From: Aurelia coerulea
Lineage: Eukaryota; Cnidaria; Scyphozoa; Semaeostomeae; Ulmaridae
Length of the DNA: 64,000 bases
Assembly (NCBI GenBank): GCA_039566865.1
Contig: CM076949.1
Span: 13,989,501 to 14,053,500, forward strand
Reading direction: 5' to 3'
The position numbers and the translations under genes are program-made. The notes under the pieces are model-generated. The model did not search any database and was not told the origin of the DNA. It saw only the letters and a list, made by a program, of their open reading frames with translations. Below are positions 10,881 to 20,390 of this stretch, in pieces. Each line of letters opens with the position of its first letter. The stretch's first letter is position 1.

Positions 10881-11500
10881 GCTACAAGTATTTTTTTATA
10901 AGAAACTAAGAATTTGCGCCAGTTCTGAAACTTTCTTAACATCATCAGATTTTGAGTACTCAGAGTTTCTTACGAGTTTCTTAGAGGTTCCATAACAATC
11001 TTCATGTTCACTACTTGTGCCACACTTGTGCCCTCGTGAACATTTCAAAAAAATTGTTTTTACGTCTTTCCAATGTTTACACATTACTCAAGTACCTTAC
11101 CAGTAACATGATACAGGAAACAAGTGAAAGTAAAATTATATCAAGGATTTCCTTTATCAAAGTAGGTAGTTTCTTAACTTATCTTCTCCCAGAACTGGAG
11201 TCTCTTAATCCTTTGGCGATCTGAGAGCTGAGTTTCTCGTGGGCAGTTTCTTATGAAAATACGCATACTTGTAAGGTAACTTTCACACATATACTATCTC
11301 TTGGACAGTGAAGGGCTAAATGGCATTGATTCAGATAATTATCTTCATTCCACGCGAGAATGTAAGAATACCGCACCACCAGACAGGAATCGAACTCGCC
11401 CAAAAATTTACACATATTCGTTTTTGGTCACTTGGAGGTACCTGCAAGGATACACACCTGACATAGCGGGACATTTTGCAAAATCATAATAAAACCTTTC
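10880..11500. repeat. Diverged dispersed copy of the left-end array unit
   Basis: It shares, in order, with the 1-5850 array: CAGATT..CAGT/ACTCAGAGTTT, ...TTTCCTGTACC-like, ACTGGAGT.TCTTAA, GGCGATCTGAG and GGATACACACCT.ACATA.CGGGACAT. Divergence and small indels are high. It opens with TATTTTTTTATAAGAAACTAAGAATTT, a motif also present near 13611 and 58935. This is a single unit, not tandem. Confidence 0.65.
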
Positions 11501-11830
11501 TAGAACATACAGTATTTTCTAGAGTGTCACAGTTTGATTTCAGGTAGAAAGAAATGTTTTTGTGAACAATTAGTAACTTTACACAGTTTACCGATGAATA
11601 TTTAGTTTTGCAATCTTACCGGGACATTTTCGTAAAGCTTGACATTTGGCAACTTTGTGGGACGGGAAATTTTTGCTCATAAAAAGGAAAATATAACTGG
11701 CATCACGTTATTCCTTGAATGTAAGGTATCACTAGGCCAAATATTCTATGAATTCACCAAAGAGAAGCTATTTAGAGTCCGTCCCGGTAAAGTGTCCTCA
11801 CAACGAAGTCCCGCTAAACTACCATTGATT
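11501..11830. other. No gene recognised
   Basis: Unannotated sequence between the dispersed repeat and the ATGT microsatellite. A plus-strand frame over 11639-11974 is generated partly by the microsatellite and shows no domain. Confidence 0.5.
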
Positions 11831-11921
11831 TGTATGTATGTATGTATGTATGTATGTATGTATGTATGTATGTATGTATGTATGTATGTATGTATGCATG
11901 TATGTATGTATGTATGTATGC
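11831..11921. repeat. (ATGT)n microsatellite
   Basis: About 22 TGTA/ATGT tetramers with a single interruption (TGCA near 11896). Confidence 0.97.
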
Positions 11922-12234
11922 AACATGCTGATATTGTGAAACGCGTCCTACAAATGCTGAAAAATCAATTTTAAATTTGACGACCCTCTGCTTTTCATCC
12001 ATTGCTCAATCTCAGCAAGTTTTAATTGCTATGCTTTTCGAAAATGTTCTATTTCTCTTGATCGGATAAGCAGGTCGAGAGAAATGTGAGTTTGAAGCTC
12101 GAAAGCTTTTTATGAGACACCCTGCATAGAGACAAAACAATATACAAGTAATAATTTTTCCCTATTTTGTAGCCAAAAAGCAAAGTAAAAGTTGAAGTTA
12201 TTGAATATGCAATAATTACAGCAAAATAACTTAC

Positions 12235-12372
12235 ATATTCAGATTCTTCCCAAAAGAACACATGGTCAGTCGATGTTGAAGCTGTTATTTCTATTTGATT
12301 TTGAATTACTGAGGTGGTGGGGACTGAATCTGGCCCCTGGGTCCCATAGATGTCATACATTGCCAAGTCCAA
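12235..12372 (-). other. Weak candidate exon with a consensus 5' splice site
   Basis: The minus strand has an ATG at 12372, 46 codons without a stop (MDLAMYDIYG ... VFFWEESEY), then GAATAT|GTAAGT with a consensus donor at 12234-12229. The protein is acidic and Thr/Ser-rich and I recognise no family. If not spliced, the frame runs on to 12049 through a hydrophobic stretch. Its upstream end lies at GGGTTAA, so it may instead be a TTAA-type element end. Low confidence that this is a host gene. Confidence 0.18.
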
Positions 12373-12647
12373 TTAGGGTTAAGGTTACTTAGTAGATACA
12401 GTGCGTATCAAGGAACTGCGAATTATTCTTTTCCATTCAAAAGTTATTGTAGTTTGCCAAGCATGTAAAGGAAGGTCACTTGAAATCTTAAAAAGAACTG
12501 TCATCAAGACAACTCAGGTAGCTAATCATCTCCCAGGAAAATTTTTTTCTATGGCTATCATTAATCTGTTTCGAAAGCATTATCTATATCTAATCCAGCT
12601 ATTTGATTATTCAACAATCATGAAAAGCTCAAAAATCTAGGTCTTAC

Positions 12648-13168
12648 AGGGTGTCACAAAAAAATTGTGCCCCGTTTGCCTGAAGATTGCGACAAAATGG
12701 TAAAAGATTATCAGCAAACTTTTGTATGATGTTGCTCTTCATATATTTAATCAAAGTTTGCTACCATCCTCATAAACATCCATTGAAAAATGGTGGAGCT
12801 ATGACCTCCAGGAGACCAAATTTGCCCGATGACTGAAACCAGTGGTCGGCATTTTGTCTTACTATTTTGCAGCAATCTCAACTATTTTGACCCCACAGAA
12901 ATTATTTCTTACCTTACGTGAAGCTACTTATCACTGCAAAATAGTAAGACAAAATGGCCGACCGATGGTTTCAGTCATCAGGCAAATTTGGTCTTTTGAA
13001 GTTCATAACTCCTTCATTATTCAACGGATTTTTACGGGCTTTATTTTTACGGATTTTTAAGCCTTATTTGAACATCTGTAGAGCAACATCATATAAAATT
13101 TTGGCGAGAATCATTTGCCCTTTTGCTGCAAACTGTAAGCAAACAGGGTGCAATTTTTGGGACACCCT
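12648..13168. mobile_element. 521-bp palindromic element, terminal AGGGTGTC, 4-bp TTAC duplication
   Basis: The left end AGGGTGTCACAAAAA mirrors the right end TTTTTGGGACACCCT (one mismatch). The arms extend far inward: TTTTGTCTTACTATTTTGCA near 12855 is answered by TGCAAAATAGTAAGACAAAA near 12934. TTAC lies on both sides (12644-12647 and 13169-13172). No coding capacity. The superfamily is unclear from a 4-bp duplication. A single related end, GAGACACCCTG, occurs at about 12114-12124. Confidence 0.75.
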
Positions 13169-13172
13169 TTAC

Positions 13173-13923
13173 CTAAAAAAGTAAGCCGTTACACGTCTCA
13201 AGTTTCTTTTCTCCTCGATCATACTAATGAAGTATAAAGAAGTTACCCTGCGAAGTGTTTCAAGATGGACATGCAGTGCCAGTTCAGTCTTCATCTTGTT
13301 TGGTAAAAGGACCATATCATTTATGTCACCTCCTCCTTGAAACCTTCCACTGGAAAAAAAGGGATAAGCAACCCTATATCAATTTTTTGCCCTGTAAAAT
13401 GTATATTCTTCAGGCTAACAGTGAATGGAGGATCGTACATTTCTAACTGAGTTGAAATCTTTCAGCAGAAGGCTGCTTTGGAATATCAAAAGTTCTCATT
13501 GAAGGTTTTACCGCATAAAAAATTCTGCAACTGTAAAAAGACGCTATATGCAATGCTGCTATACTCCCGGGGGACATGCCTCGTGAATGGAAGGAGGGTC
13601 TGCCGACCGTCTTACAAGAAACTAAGAATTTTTAGCCAGTACTGAAAGTCCCTTAAAAATTATCAGATTGTCAGTACTTGGTATATTATTTTGCAACAAG
13701 AGAAACTAATTGCGTGACCGGCCTAGTTCGCTATGATTATGATTACTCGTAACGACAAAAACGACAGTAGCGAATATATACACATCAACAGCGACCACAT
13801 GTTCCTTTCTCAGTAAAGCAGAAAAATACAAACAGGTTCTTAAACTGTGTAACAGCAACAAAATACAAGAAAGTAAACTTAATAACTTCATATACTTCTT
13901 AAGACTTAATAACTTCATAAGAC
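13173..13923. other. No gene recognised; fragment of dispersed repeat at 13611-13720
   Basis: Mostly featureless. At 13611-13720 the string AAGAAACTAAGAATTTTTAGCC...CAGATTGTCAGTACT is a short diverged piece of the repeat seen at 10.9 kb. A local duplication of TTAATAACTTCATA lies at 13880-13922. Confidence 0.5.
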
Positions 13924-13927
13924 TTAA

Positions 13928-14806
13928 CCCTAATCCACATGGGGGGGTGGATTGCCCCCCCCCCCCTCGAGGTTTTATTTGCCGCGTTTTTAAACGACGT
14001 TTGCTATGTCCCCTAGCCTCCCTGACTTTTACTAATTATCTATTAGCCACATTTTGCTGGAAAAAGTTCTGAAAAATAGGACTCACAGGTCACGTGACAT
14101 GCCAATATTTGGAAGGAGGTAGCAGCAAAATCATTGTTTTCAATGATTTCAATGGAAAGATTTGATTGAATTATGAAGTATTATACAGCAAACGAATCAG
14201 CAAACAAAGGGCTTCAATTTGATACCAGAATTTCTGGAATTTGATGATGTCAGCATTTTTTGACAATGACGTCATTTTGGCCGCCATTTTGGACTAAATA
14301 GCAATTTTTTCAAGCTTTTTCGAACTTTTTCAATAAAAAACACTCTAAGGATACATTTGTTATAGTTAATCACCAATTTTCAGGTTCTTTTGGTCTCTTT
14401 TTACATTTTGAGTTTTTAAATTTGAACATTGGTCTCTTTAATCGCACAAATGACGTCATAAGAATCGGCTAATTTCTGCCAAAATATCACTCCAAAACCG
14501 TTATTTTCAATAAAATAATATTTTATCACCAAATACGTTGACAAACTGAACCAAAAACTGCATAAAGTTCATGCAAAATCTTCATTAAACTTGAATTCAA
14601 CTTGGAAGCCTGATTTTCACAGATTTTCAGCTTCGTGACGTCACTGTGACGTCACAAGGTGTGGCAGCCACACCCAAATTACGCTACGAGCTACAAATTA
14701 CCTGTTCTATAACTGTGCCAAGTTGTATTGAATTCGGATGAGTGTAAGGCAGTTTTCAGAGGGGGGGGGGAAATGGTAGCTCGAAAAAAGCCCATATGGA
14801 TTAGGG
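13928..14806. mobile_element. piggyBac-like MITE, 879 bp, TTAA-flanked
   Basis: Ends CCCTAATCCACATGGGGG and CCCATATGGATTAGGG form terminal inverted repeats, flanked on both sides by TTAA (13924-13927 and 14807-14810). CCC ends at a duplicated TTAA are characteristic of piggyBac-type transposition. The interior has G/C homopolymer runs near both ends, a GTGACGTCACTGTGACGTCA palindromic stretch near 14640 and no transposase. Confidence 0.88.
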
Positions 14807-14810
14807 TTAA

Positions 14811-15001
14811 TAACTTCATATATTAATAGTAGTCCGGTTGATCGCTTATGCTTCCGCTCCTTGTCTTCGTGGGTTTGTACGTTTCTTGTGCTTTGTAGTT
14901 TTCGTTAGCCCCTGTGGCATTACTTTGGAATGCTTCGAATGTTTTAACTTGTTTCTGTATCAATTTCTCTTTCATTGTTTACATCATCAGGTCTTATTTC
15001 C
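14811..15001. other. No feature seen
   Basis: Sequence between the TTAA element and a possible gypsy tail. The plus-strand frame starting at 14838 is probably a shadow of the minus-strand relic. Confidence 0.4.
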
Positions 15002-15136
15002 TCATTCATCGATGTCATCAAATGCTTCCCTGGATGTACTCAGGAATCTTCTGTTTCGTCTGAGAACTATCCCATCTTCTCTCTGCACAATATACGATTG
15101 TGTATTCGCATTTCTTAATACCTTTCATTTCTTTCA
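15002..15136 (-). pseudogene. Possible retroelement pol C-terminal tail relic
   Basis: The minus strand reads NANTQSYIVQREDGIVLRRN and then RRFLSTSREAFDDIDE before a stop. The pattern 'S-Y-x-V-x-x-E-D-G-x-x-x-R-R-N-R-R-x-L' is common at the C-terminal end of Ty3/gypsy polyproteins, after the integrase. The fragment is short and isolated, so the family is tentative. Confidence 0.4.
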
Positions 15137-15762
15137 ACGACCAGCGATCTTGTTTACTTCGTTGCATGCGTACAAAATCATTTCTTAAGCTCTGGGAGTT
15201 CCTTGCTGCTTCTCTGTTAATGTACTTGCATTGTGTAGTTGCTTTCTTTCTTTGAGCTTGTCACTGATTCCCTTTTCGTGTTTCAAGCTTTGGGAGTTGT
15301 TTTGACGTTGGCAGCAGGTTCTCATGCGATGCCAAACATTCTCTGTACTAGGATTGAGTCCATTCTAGGTTGTTTGAAACGATAATACATAAAGTTGCTG
15401 CACCAAAGCTGATGAATGACTGCAAATAGAAATACAAGATAGGTGGGAGTTATTCACCATCCTCGCACCAATCCAAGCAAGTCCAAGCAAGCCCTTGTTA
15501 TATAGCATTTTGCTGTGCGCGAACTGTGGAAAGCATGTTTTGGTAGTTTTTTGCGTTTTGGAGGTACAATTGTCAAATGATCCTACTGTGATAGTGTTTC
15601 AGGATTTAAGGTCAGTACACTATTTCGCACACGGCGTATCCCTAGCAACCTTGGCCGAAGGTCACTTGGTATCTCATGCGGCCATAAAGGTAAAATGTAT
15701 CATTCCTTTCATTCGTTCTTTAGGTCTGTGTGTATGAGTATGTCCCCAATGTTTTTGTTCAA
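15137..15762. other. No gene recognised
   Basis: No coding domain or repeat structure is visible, apart from a short local duplication CAAGCAAGTCCAAGCAAG at about 15473-15493. It may contain further decayed Penelope-like sequence continuing leftward from 15920, but I cannot support that codon by codon. Confidence 0.4.
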
Positions 15763-15764
15763 TA

Positions 15765-15915
15765 GACGATTACGCTAAAGATGGCTGCGAGGAACTTTTT
15801 ACCAAGATGCATTGCGTTCGAATAACAAATCTCTAACGATTCTATAGGAATTCGATTAAAGAATGCGGTGCATCTTGGTTAAAAGTTCCTTGCCGCCATC
15901 TTTAGCGTCATCGTC
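15765..15915. mobile_element. 151-bp MITE with TA duplication
   Basis: Ends GACGATTACGCTAAAGATGG and CCATCTTTAGCGTCATCGTC are inverted, and pairing continues about 60 bp inward (GGAACTTTT-ACCAAGATGCA with its mirror). TA flanks both sides (15763-15764 and 15916-15917). This is a small Tc1/mariner-type derivative by its TA duplication. It interrupts the Penelope-like relic to its right. Confidence 0.85.
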
Positions 15916-15917
15916 TA

Positions 15918-16323
15918 TAGTAGTATAGTGCCAGGAAAGGCTGATTTCGCCAAATGGATTTAGATCTCATTATTTGCCAGTGCTTTTTCAAAATTTTATT
16001 GATTTGCAAGGTGTTTTTCGAACGGTATTATAATAGGGGAGTATTCTACCTTGTTTCTTGTGTTTGGAGCTTCAAAAGAGGGCAGTTATTTGTGAAAGTT
16101 GTTGTACCTTTTGAAATTGTTGATCAATTTCCTGTATAGAGTAACCTCCCTTGATAAGGTTAGTTTTTAGTTGTTCTAACTTGATTCTTAGAGTTTCATT
16201 CTTTGTTACTATCCGTCGATATCTGAGCGTTTGGCTGTATATCACACTTTGTTTGCAAGTATCTGGGTGGAATGATTGTTTGTGTAGCAAGGACCAAATA
16301 TCTTTCCCAAGGAGCAATTTCAT
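15918..16323 (-). pseudogene. Penelope-like RT relic
   Basis: The minus frame 16323-16072 contains QSFHPDTCKQSVIYSQTLRY then RRIVTKNE and LIKGGYSIQEIDQQFQKVQQ. This is the 'S-x-H-P-x-x-x-K-x-S-I-x-Y-S-Q-x-L-R-x-x-R-I ... L-x-x-R-G-Y' signature that follows the RT catalytic motifs in Penelope-like proteins. Downstream codons to about 15918 look like the next conserved block but carry stops. The 151-bp MITE ends the readable similarity. Confidence 0.6.
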
Positions 16324-16699
16324 TGCTAATTAAAGTTTAGTAAAAGTCAGGAAGTTTCAGCGTTACAGCTAGCATCGTTTAGGAGCAATTAATAAAATCC
16401 AGTAGAGCTTAAAATAGGTTAAAATAGGGGTTAACCCCATCCTGACTGGGATTTCAGAGCAATTAGAAGACTAAGGGGTGGGGGGCTGATTCTGTCCCCA
16501 TCTCTAGAATCGCCATTCTCTTGTTCATTTTGACGAAAATCTCTACGAAGGTAGCAGAGCTTATGGTGTATCATCTTATTTAGAAATAATTCTAAACATA
16601 GATATGACATCATAATTACACTGAAGCAACTGGCAAGAGTAAGCAAAATATGAGAAAAATCACCTTTCTTTTCAATCTAAATATTTTCTTAGATTCTAC
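16324..16699. other. No gene recognised; lone piggyBac-like end
   Basis: TTAACCCCATCCTGACTGGG at 16431 resembles one end of the TTAA-flanked elements elsewhere in the window, but I find no matching right end. The rest is featureless. Confidence 0.35.
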
Positions 16700-16710
16700 C
16701 CTTCTCGCTA

Positions 16711-17294
16711 TTGATATACAATTTCTTGCATTGCATTGCATGGGAATACAACTATGTTTCCTCCCCCTTTTGGCATGAAATTTGCAATTTCTTGGATGTC
16801 TATGGATTGAGAAACTTAATAAAAAGTCCTACTTGTTATAAATCTGCTGATAATACTTCTTCGATTGATATGTTCCTAACGAATAAAACCTCTGGTTTTC
16901 AAAACACTACGACAATAGATGTGGGATTGTCAGATTTTATTTAATGATACTAACAGTGTTGAAGGGTGGTTTTGTTAAAAAAAGGTCCAAGAATTGTTAC
17001 ATACCAGACTACAGCAAGTTTGATCCTGTAAAGTTTCGTGATGACCTTAAAACCAACTTAGCTAAGAACAACGGAGAATGCTCAGTATTTGAAAATTTCA
17101 ATTCTGTAGCCGAAGAAGTGCTGAATAACCATGTACCTTTGAAACAAAACTATTTACGTGCAAACGATGCACCTTTCATGACTAAAACTTTGAGAAAGGC
17201 AATTATGCTCTGTACACAGTTACGTAATAGATTGAATAGGTATAACACCCCAGAAATTGGAACGCTTTTAAAAAACAGCGAAACAAGTGTGTGA
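16711..17294 (+). pseudogene. LINE endonuclease C-terminal part and EN-RT linker
   Basis: The frame 16711-16944 reads FLDVYGLRNLIKSPTCYK, SSIDMFLTNKTSGFQNT and TIDVGLSDF. This is the end of the APE-type endonuclease, where the canonical S-D-H motif is here S-D-F. A stop follows, and a second frame (16944-17294) continues with VLKGGFVKKRSKN and a basic linker (RKAIMLCTQLRNRLNRYNTP). The first stop and the SDF change make it inactive. Confidence 0.7.
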
Positions 17295-17377
17295 AAATTT
17301 AGCGTCAGGCAAAAACATCTTATTATGGAAACCTTGATATGAACTCTGTCACTGACAATAAAAAGTTTTGAAGAACA

Positions 17378-17746
17378 GTGAAGCCACTTTTCACTGACAA
17401 GGTACAAACCTCTTCGAGTATCACACTTGTTGAGAATGAAAAGATAATTACGAATGACAGTGAAATAGCTGAGATTTTTAATGAATTTTTCACCAATATT
17501 ACAAAGACAATGGATATTGCCCCTGGTGAATGCACACCTGTCCCGACAGACCACTTGCTGGACCCTGCTGAAATTGCTGTTGAAAAGTATAAATATCATC
17601 CCAGCATTCAAAATATTAGGGATAAGGTAAAACAAGGCTCATCCTTTGACTTCCAACCAGTTACCATGAAGGAAGTCGTTAATGAATTATCGAATCTGAA
17701 TCCAAAAAAGCGTCCACAGTTAATAGTATTCCTGCACGGATACTGA
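17378..17746 (+). pseudogene. LINE pre-RT segment
   Basis: MKPLFTDKVQTSSSITLVEN and then EIAEIFNEFFTNITKTMDI is the usual block before RT motif 1 in jockey/CR1 elements ('e..ia..FN.fF.ni...l'). VVNELSNLNPKK begins the RT-0/1 region, where the family has K-A/S-x-G-x-D. Here the frame breaks just after NPKK. Confidence 0.7.
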
Positions 17747-17778
17747 ACGAAAATCGGGACATATTTGCACCATTTTTA

Positions 17779-18455
17779 ATGGAAACTTTTAACAATTCAT
17801 TTCTTCAGAAAACTTTTCCTGAAGATCTCAAATTAGGAGACATAACATCGCTATTCAGAAATGACGAAGCCACAAAAAAGCAAAACTATCGACCTATCAC
17901 AGTTTTGTCCGCTTTATCAAAGGTCTTTGAGCGACTTCTATATGTCCAGATGATTGGCTTTGCGGATACATTTTTAGTTCCCTATTTATGTGGTTTTCGG
18001 AAAGGTTTCAACACACAGCATGCGCTATTGAGATTAATGGATACCTGTAAGAATTCCCTAGACAAAAAGGAGTGGTTGGAGCTTTGCTAATGGATCTTTC
18101 AAAAGCGTTTGATTGCATAGACCATGAGCTGCTTATTGCGAAACTAAGTGCTTATGGATTTTGCAACGATGCTCTGCTGATGATTTATAGTTATCTGACT
18201 GGTAGAAAACAGAGGGTCAAAGTAAATGGTTCATTCAGCACTTGGCGAGAGACCTTTGCAGGTGTACCGCAAGGATCAGTTCTTGGACCTCTTCTTTTTA
18301 ATATTTACATCAATGATCTATTTTTCTCGGTAATGGATACTGCAGTATGTAACTTTGCCGACGATACAACTATCTTTGCAGCTGACTCTCAATTAGATAG
18401 AGTTTTGGAACGGATAGAAACTGATGCTCTCATTTTATCAAAATGTTTTCCTTAA
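17779..18455 (+). pseudogene. LINE reverse transcriptase core
   Basis: Two overlapping frames. 17779-18090 carries NYRPITVLSALSKVFERLL (fingers). 18072-18455 carries GALLMDLSKAFDCIDHELL (motif A, catalytic Asp), GVPQGSVLGPLLFNIYINDL (motif B) and NFADDTTIFAAD (motif C, ADD in place of YADD's Tyr). All three catalytic Asp positions are still visible, but the +/- frame change at about 18080 and flanking stops disable the protein. Confidence 0.85.
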
Positions 18456-19200
18456 AACTTTATGAAATTGAATGAAGGGAAGTGCCATCTCCTAACTTTT
18501 GGGACAAACCAGGATGATATCAAGGTCACAGTTGTGTGAGGCTATTATTAAAGAAAGCTCTGAAGAAAAGTTGCTAGGGGTGACAATTGATAAAAATTTG
18601 AATTTTAAAAGTCACGTCTCAAATTTATGCAAAAGAGCCAGCCAAAAACTGCATGCCCTTGCTAGGATATCTCCTTTTATGGATCCTGATAAACTGCGTC
18701 TCCTAATGAACAGTTTCATAAAATCTCAGTTTAGCTACTGCCCGTTAATTTGGATGTTCCATGACAGGGCTCTCAATGCAAAAGTGAATAAAATCCAAGA
18801 AAGAGCACTCAGAATTGTGTATAAAACAGTAACGCTGATTACGAAACTTTGCTAGGGTTAGATAATGCAGTACCCATTCTCCAACGCAATCTACAGTACT
18901 TGATGATAGAAATATACAAAACCAAAAAGAGCCTAAATCCTAGTTTCATGAGTGAGATTTTTGAGGCGAGAGATCTACAATATGACTTGCGAAATAAGAA
19001 TACTCTTGGCATGGCATAGAAACTGTAAGATTTTGAAAGTTTTAAGATTTAGAAACTGTAGATAAGGGTCAAAAGCTGTGGCAAACATTACCTCACAGTA
19101 TTAGAGAGTCCCAATCACTGAAAGCTTTCAAAAAAGAATTCAGGAACTATACAATAGAGTGTGATTGTAGATTGTGCAAAACATTTACTTCTGGATTAGG
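18456..19200 (+). pseudogene. LINE C-terminal domain
   Basis: 18499-18855 reads EKLLGVTIDKNLNFKSHVSN and then FIKSQFSYCPLIWMFHDRAL, NKIQERALRIVY. This is the thumb/connection region typical of jockey/CR1 elements. Past 18855 the frame shifts and codons for 'LNPSFMSEIFE' and 'WQTLPHSIRESQSLKAFKKE'-like text continue to about 19165, ending with a Cys-containing tail. Several stops are present. Confidence 0.75.
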
Positions 19201-19265
19201 TTTCATTTAGGCTTGCTCCGGGTCTGTTCCGTGGCCTATCGGCGCTGGGGACTGTAATAGCCTCT

Positions 19266-19302
19266 GCGGGGGCGTCTACCACTTCGTGGTATGCGCCCCC
19301 GC
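19266..19302 (+). other. Strong hairpin in LINE 3' untranslated region
   Basis: GCGGGGGCG pairs with CGCCCCCGC (9 bp), then a 2-nt internal mismatch, then TACCAC pairs with GTGGTA, closed by a TTC loop. It is strikingly GC-rich in AT-rich surroundings and sits about 100 bp after the LINE coding end. It could be an RT-recognition stem-loop in the LINE RNA (inference). Confidence 0.8.
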
Positions 19303-19462
19303 GTGGGGTGGCTATATTTCTCGGTGCTGGTGGGCCGTGGAGTGGACTTGGAGCAAGTCTAGAGTTCATTTAGCTTGTATTTACTTTGATTAGCTTTAAT
19401 AGATAGTTGGCATTAATTAGCTTTTACACAGCTATTAGAGTTTTACGCCAACTTTAAACAAA

Positions 19463-19517
19463 TTATTTATTATTATTATTATTATATTATGTCATTATTA
19501 TTATTATATTATATTTT
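19463..19517. repeat. ATT/TTATA-rich tail
   Basis: Imperfect TTA triplets interrupted by ATTATATTATG. Likely the 3' tail of the LINE. Confidence 0.8.
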
Positions 19518-19610
19518 CGCCCACATGCATCATTTTGCAAAGATTGTACTGCTGAACTTCTCAAGCGTATCCCGCTCGGTGTCATTGTTCTTGTTCGATG
19601 TAAACATTTT

Positions 19611-19766
19611 GCTATTCTCACATGGCCGAATGCTCGGAATTTTTAATATTTTAGTCCCACGGGCCTAACTTTTGCAAAATTGCCTATCTTGGGACTAGTC
19701 CTAGTCCCCCACAGTCCAAGGGTCATATTTAAACCTTTGTAGCAGTCAGTTTTAGCCCTTTTCAAG
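19611..19766. repeat. Direct repeat copy 1 (~155 bp)
   Basis: Nearly identical to 23216-23369: both contain CGAATGCTCGGAATTTTTAA, TTAGTCCCACGGGCCTAACT and AGTCCAAGGGTCATATTTAA. They are same-orientation copies 3.6 kb apart, with different flanks after the shared segment. Confidence 0.9.
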
Positions 19767-20390
19767 GAACAACTCAGTCAGTGAACTATGGAAATCTTTT
19801 TCTGAAACGTGCGCTGCCACTGACTGAGCCAAAATAGGCCTCAGCAAATTGCGAAGTGGTCTTATGCAACACAGTTACAATTTAAGGCTTTTTGCTCCCA
19901 TGATGTAGGAGACAGTCCAAACACTCGACGAATAAAACTTCGAGGGGAAAGAACGTAACTTTGTGTCGTTTGCAAATGCTTCGGAAATTGCCGTTGCACC
20001 TCGTGCAGAATTTTTCCTGCGTTTTGATGTAGCTTTAGTATGCCTAATCCTTTTCCTGGATGTATTTGCTTTGCCACGCTTTCCTAAATATGTTTATCCT
20101 CACACAGCTATTACCGCGTGACTAAGGTCTTCCGTTGCTATTGCATATTGCCTTGAGATATCTACTTCATTTTCGTCTTTTTATAGGAAGTTTATAATCG
20201 TTATTTGCTTTGTTTTCTATTCTTAGGTATCCAAACTTATTTAAGTATGGCTCTCAAGCATGACCGATTATCCCCATACCGTTCATCGACTGCCAGGCTC
20301 AATTTTGTCGAAACAATAGTTTGCACGAAGGACCTTTGATTTGTGTGATTCTACATAGGGTACTTTGTAATGTATCGTGCATATGTTTTC
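19767..20390. other. No gene recognised
   Basis: Unannotated interval between the first direct repeat and the minisatellite. No domain, inverted repeat or convincing frame. Confidence 0.4.

Larger units (their letters stand above)
16700..19517 (+). mobile_element. Decayed jockey/CR1-type LINE, 5'-truncated
   Basis: Read left to right: the C-terminal part of an AP-like endonuclease, a linker, the reverse transcriptase and a C-terminal domain, then a 3' untranslated region with a strong hairpin, ending in an AT-rich triplet tail. At least five frame breaks separate the segments. The sequence is related to, but clearly different from, the LINE at 39.03-40.82 kb. The 5' end is truncated within the endonuclease. 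Confidence 0.85.

Noticed and set aside
11384..11400. GAATCGAACTCGCC resembles a tRNA/SINE B box on the minus strand
   Set aside because: No A box at the right distance, no cloverleaf, and the region aligns with the dispersed array-unit repeat.
12373..12385. AATTAGGGTTAA as the right end of a TTAA element
   Set aside because: No matching CCCTAATT left end upstream; could be chance.
14838..15188. 116-codon hydrophobic plus-strand frame
   Set aside because: Its opposite strand reads as a retroelement tail (S-Y-I-V ... R-R-N-R-R), which explains the open frame better.
16431..16450. TTAACCCCATCCTGACTGGG as the left end of a third piggyBac-like element
   Set aside because: No inverted right end with TTAA found within reach; kept only as a lone end.
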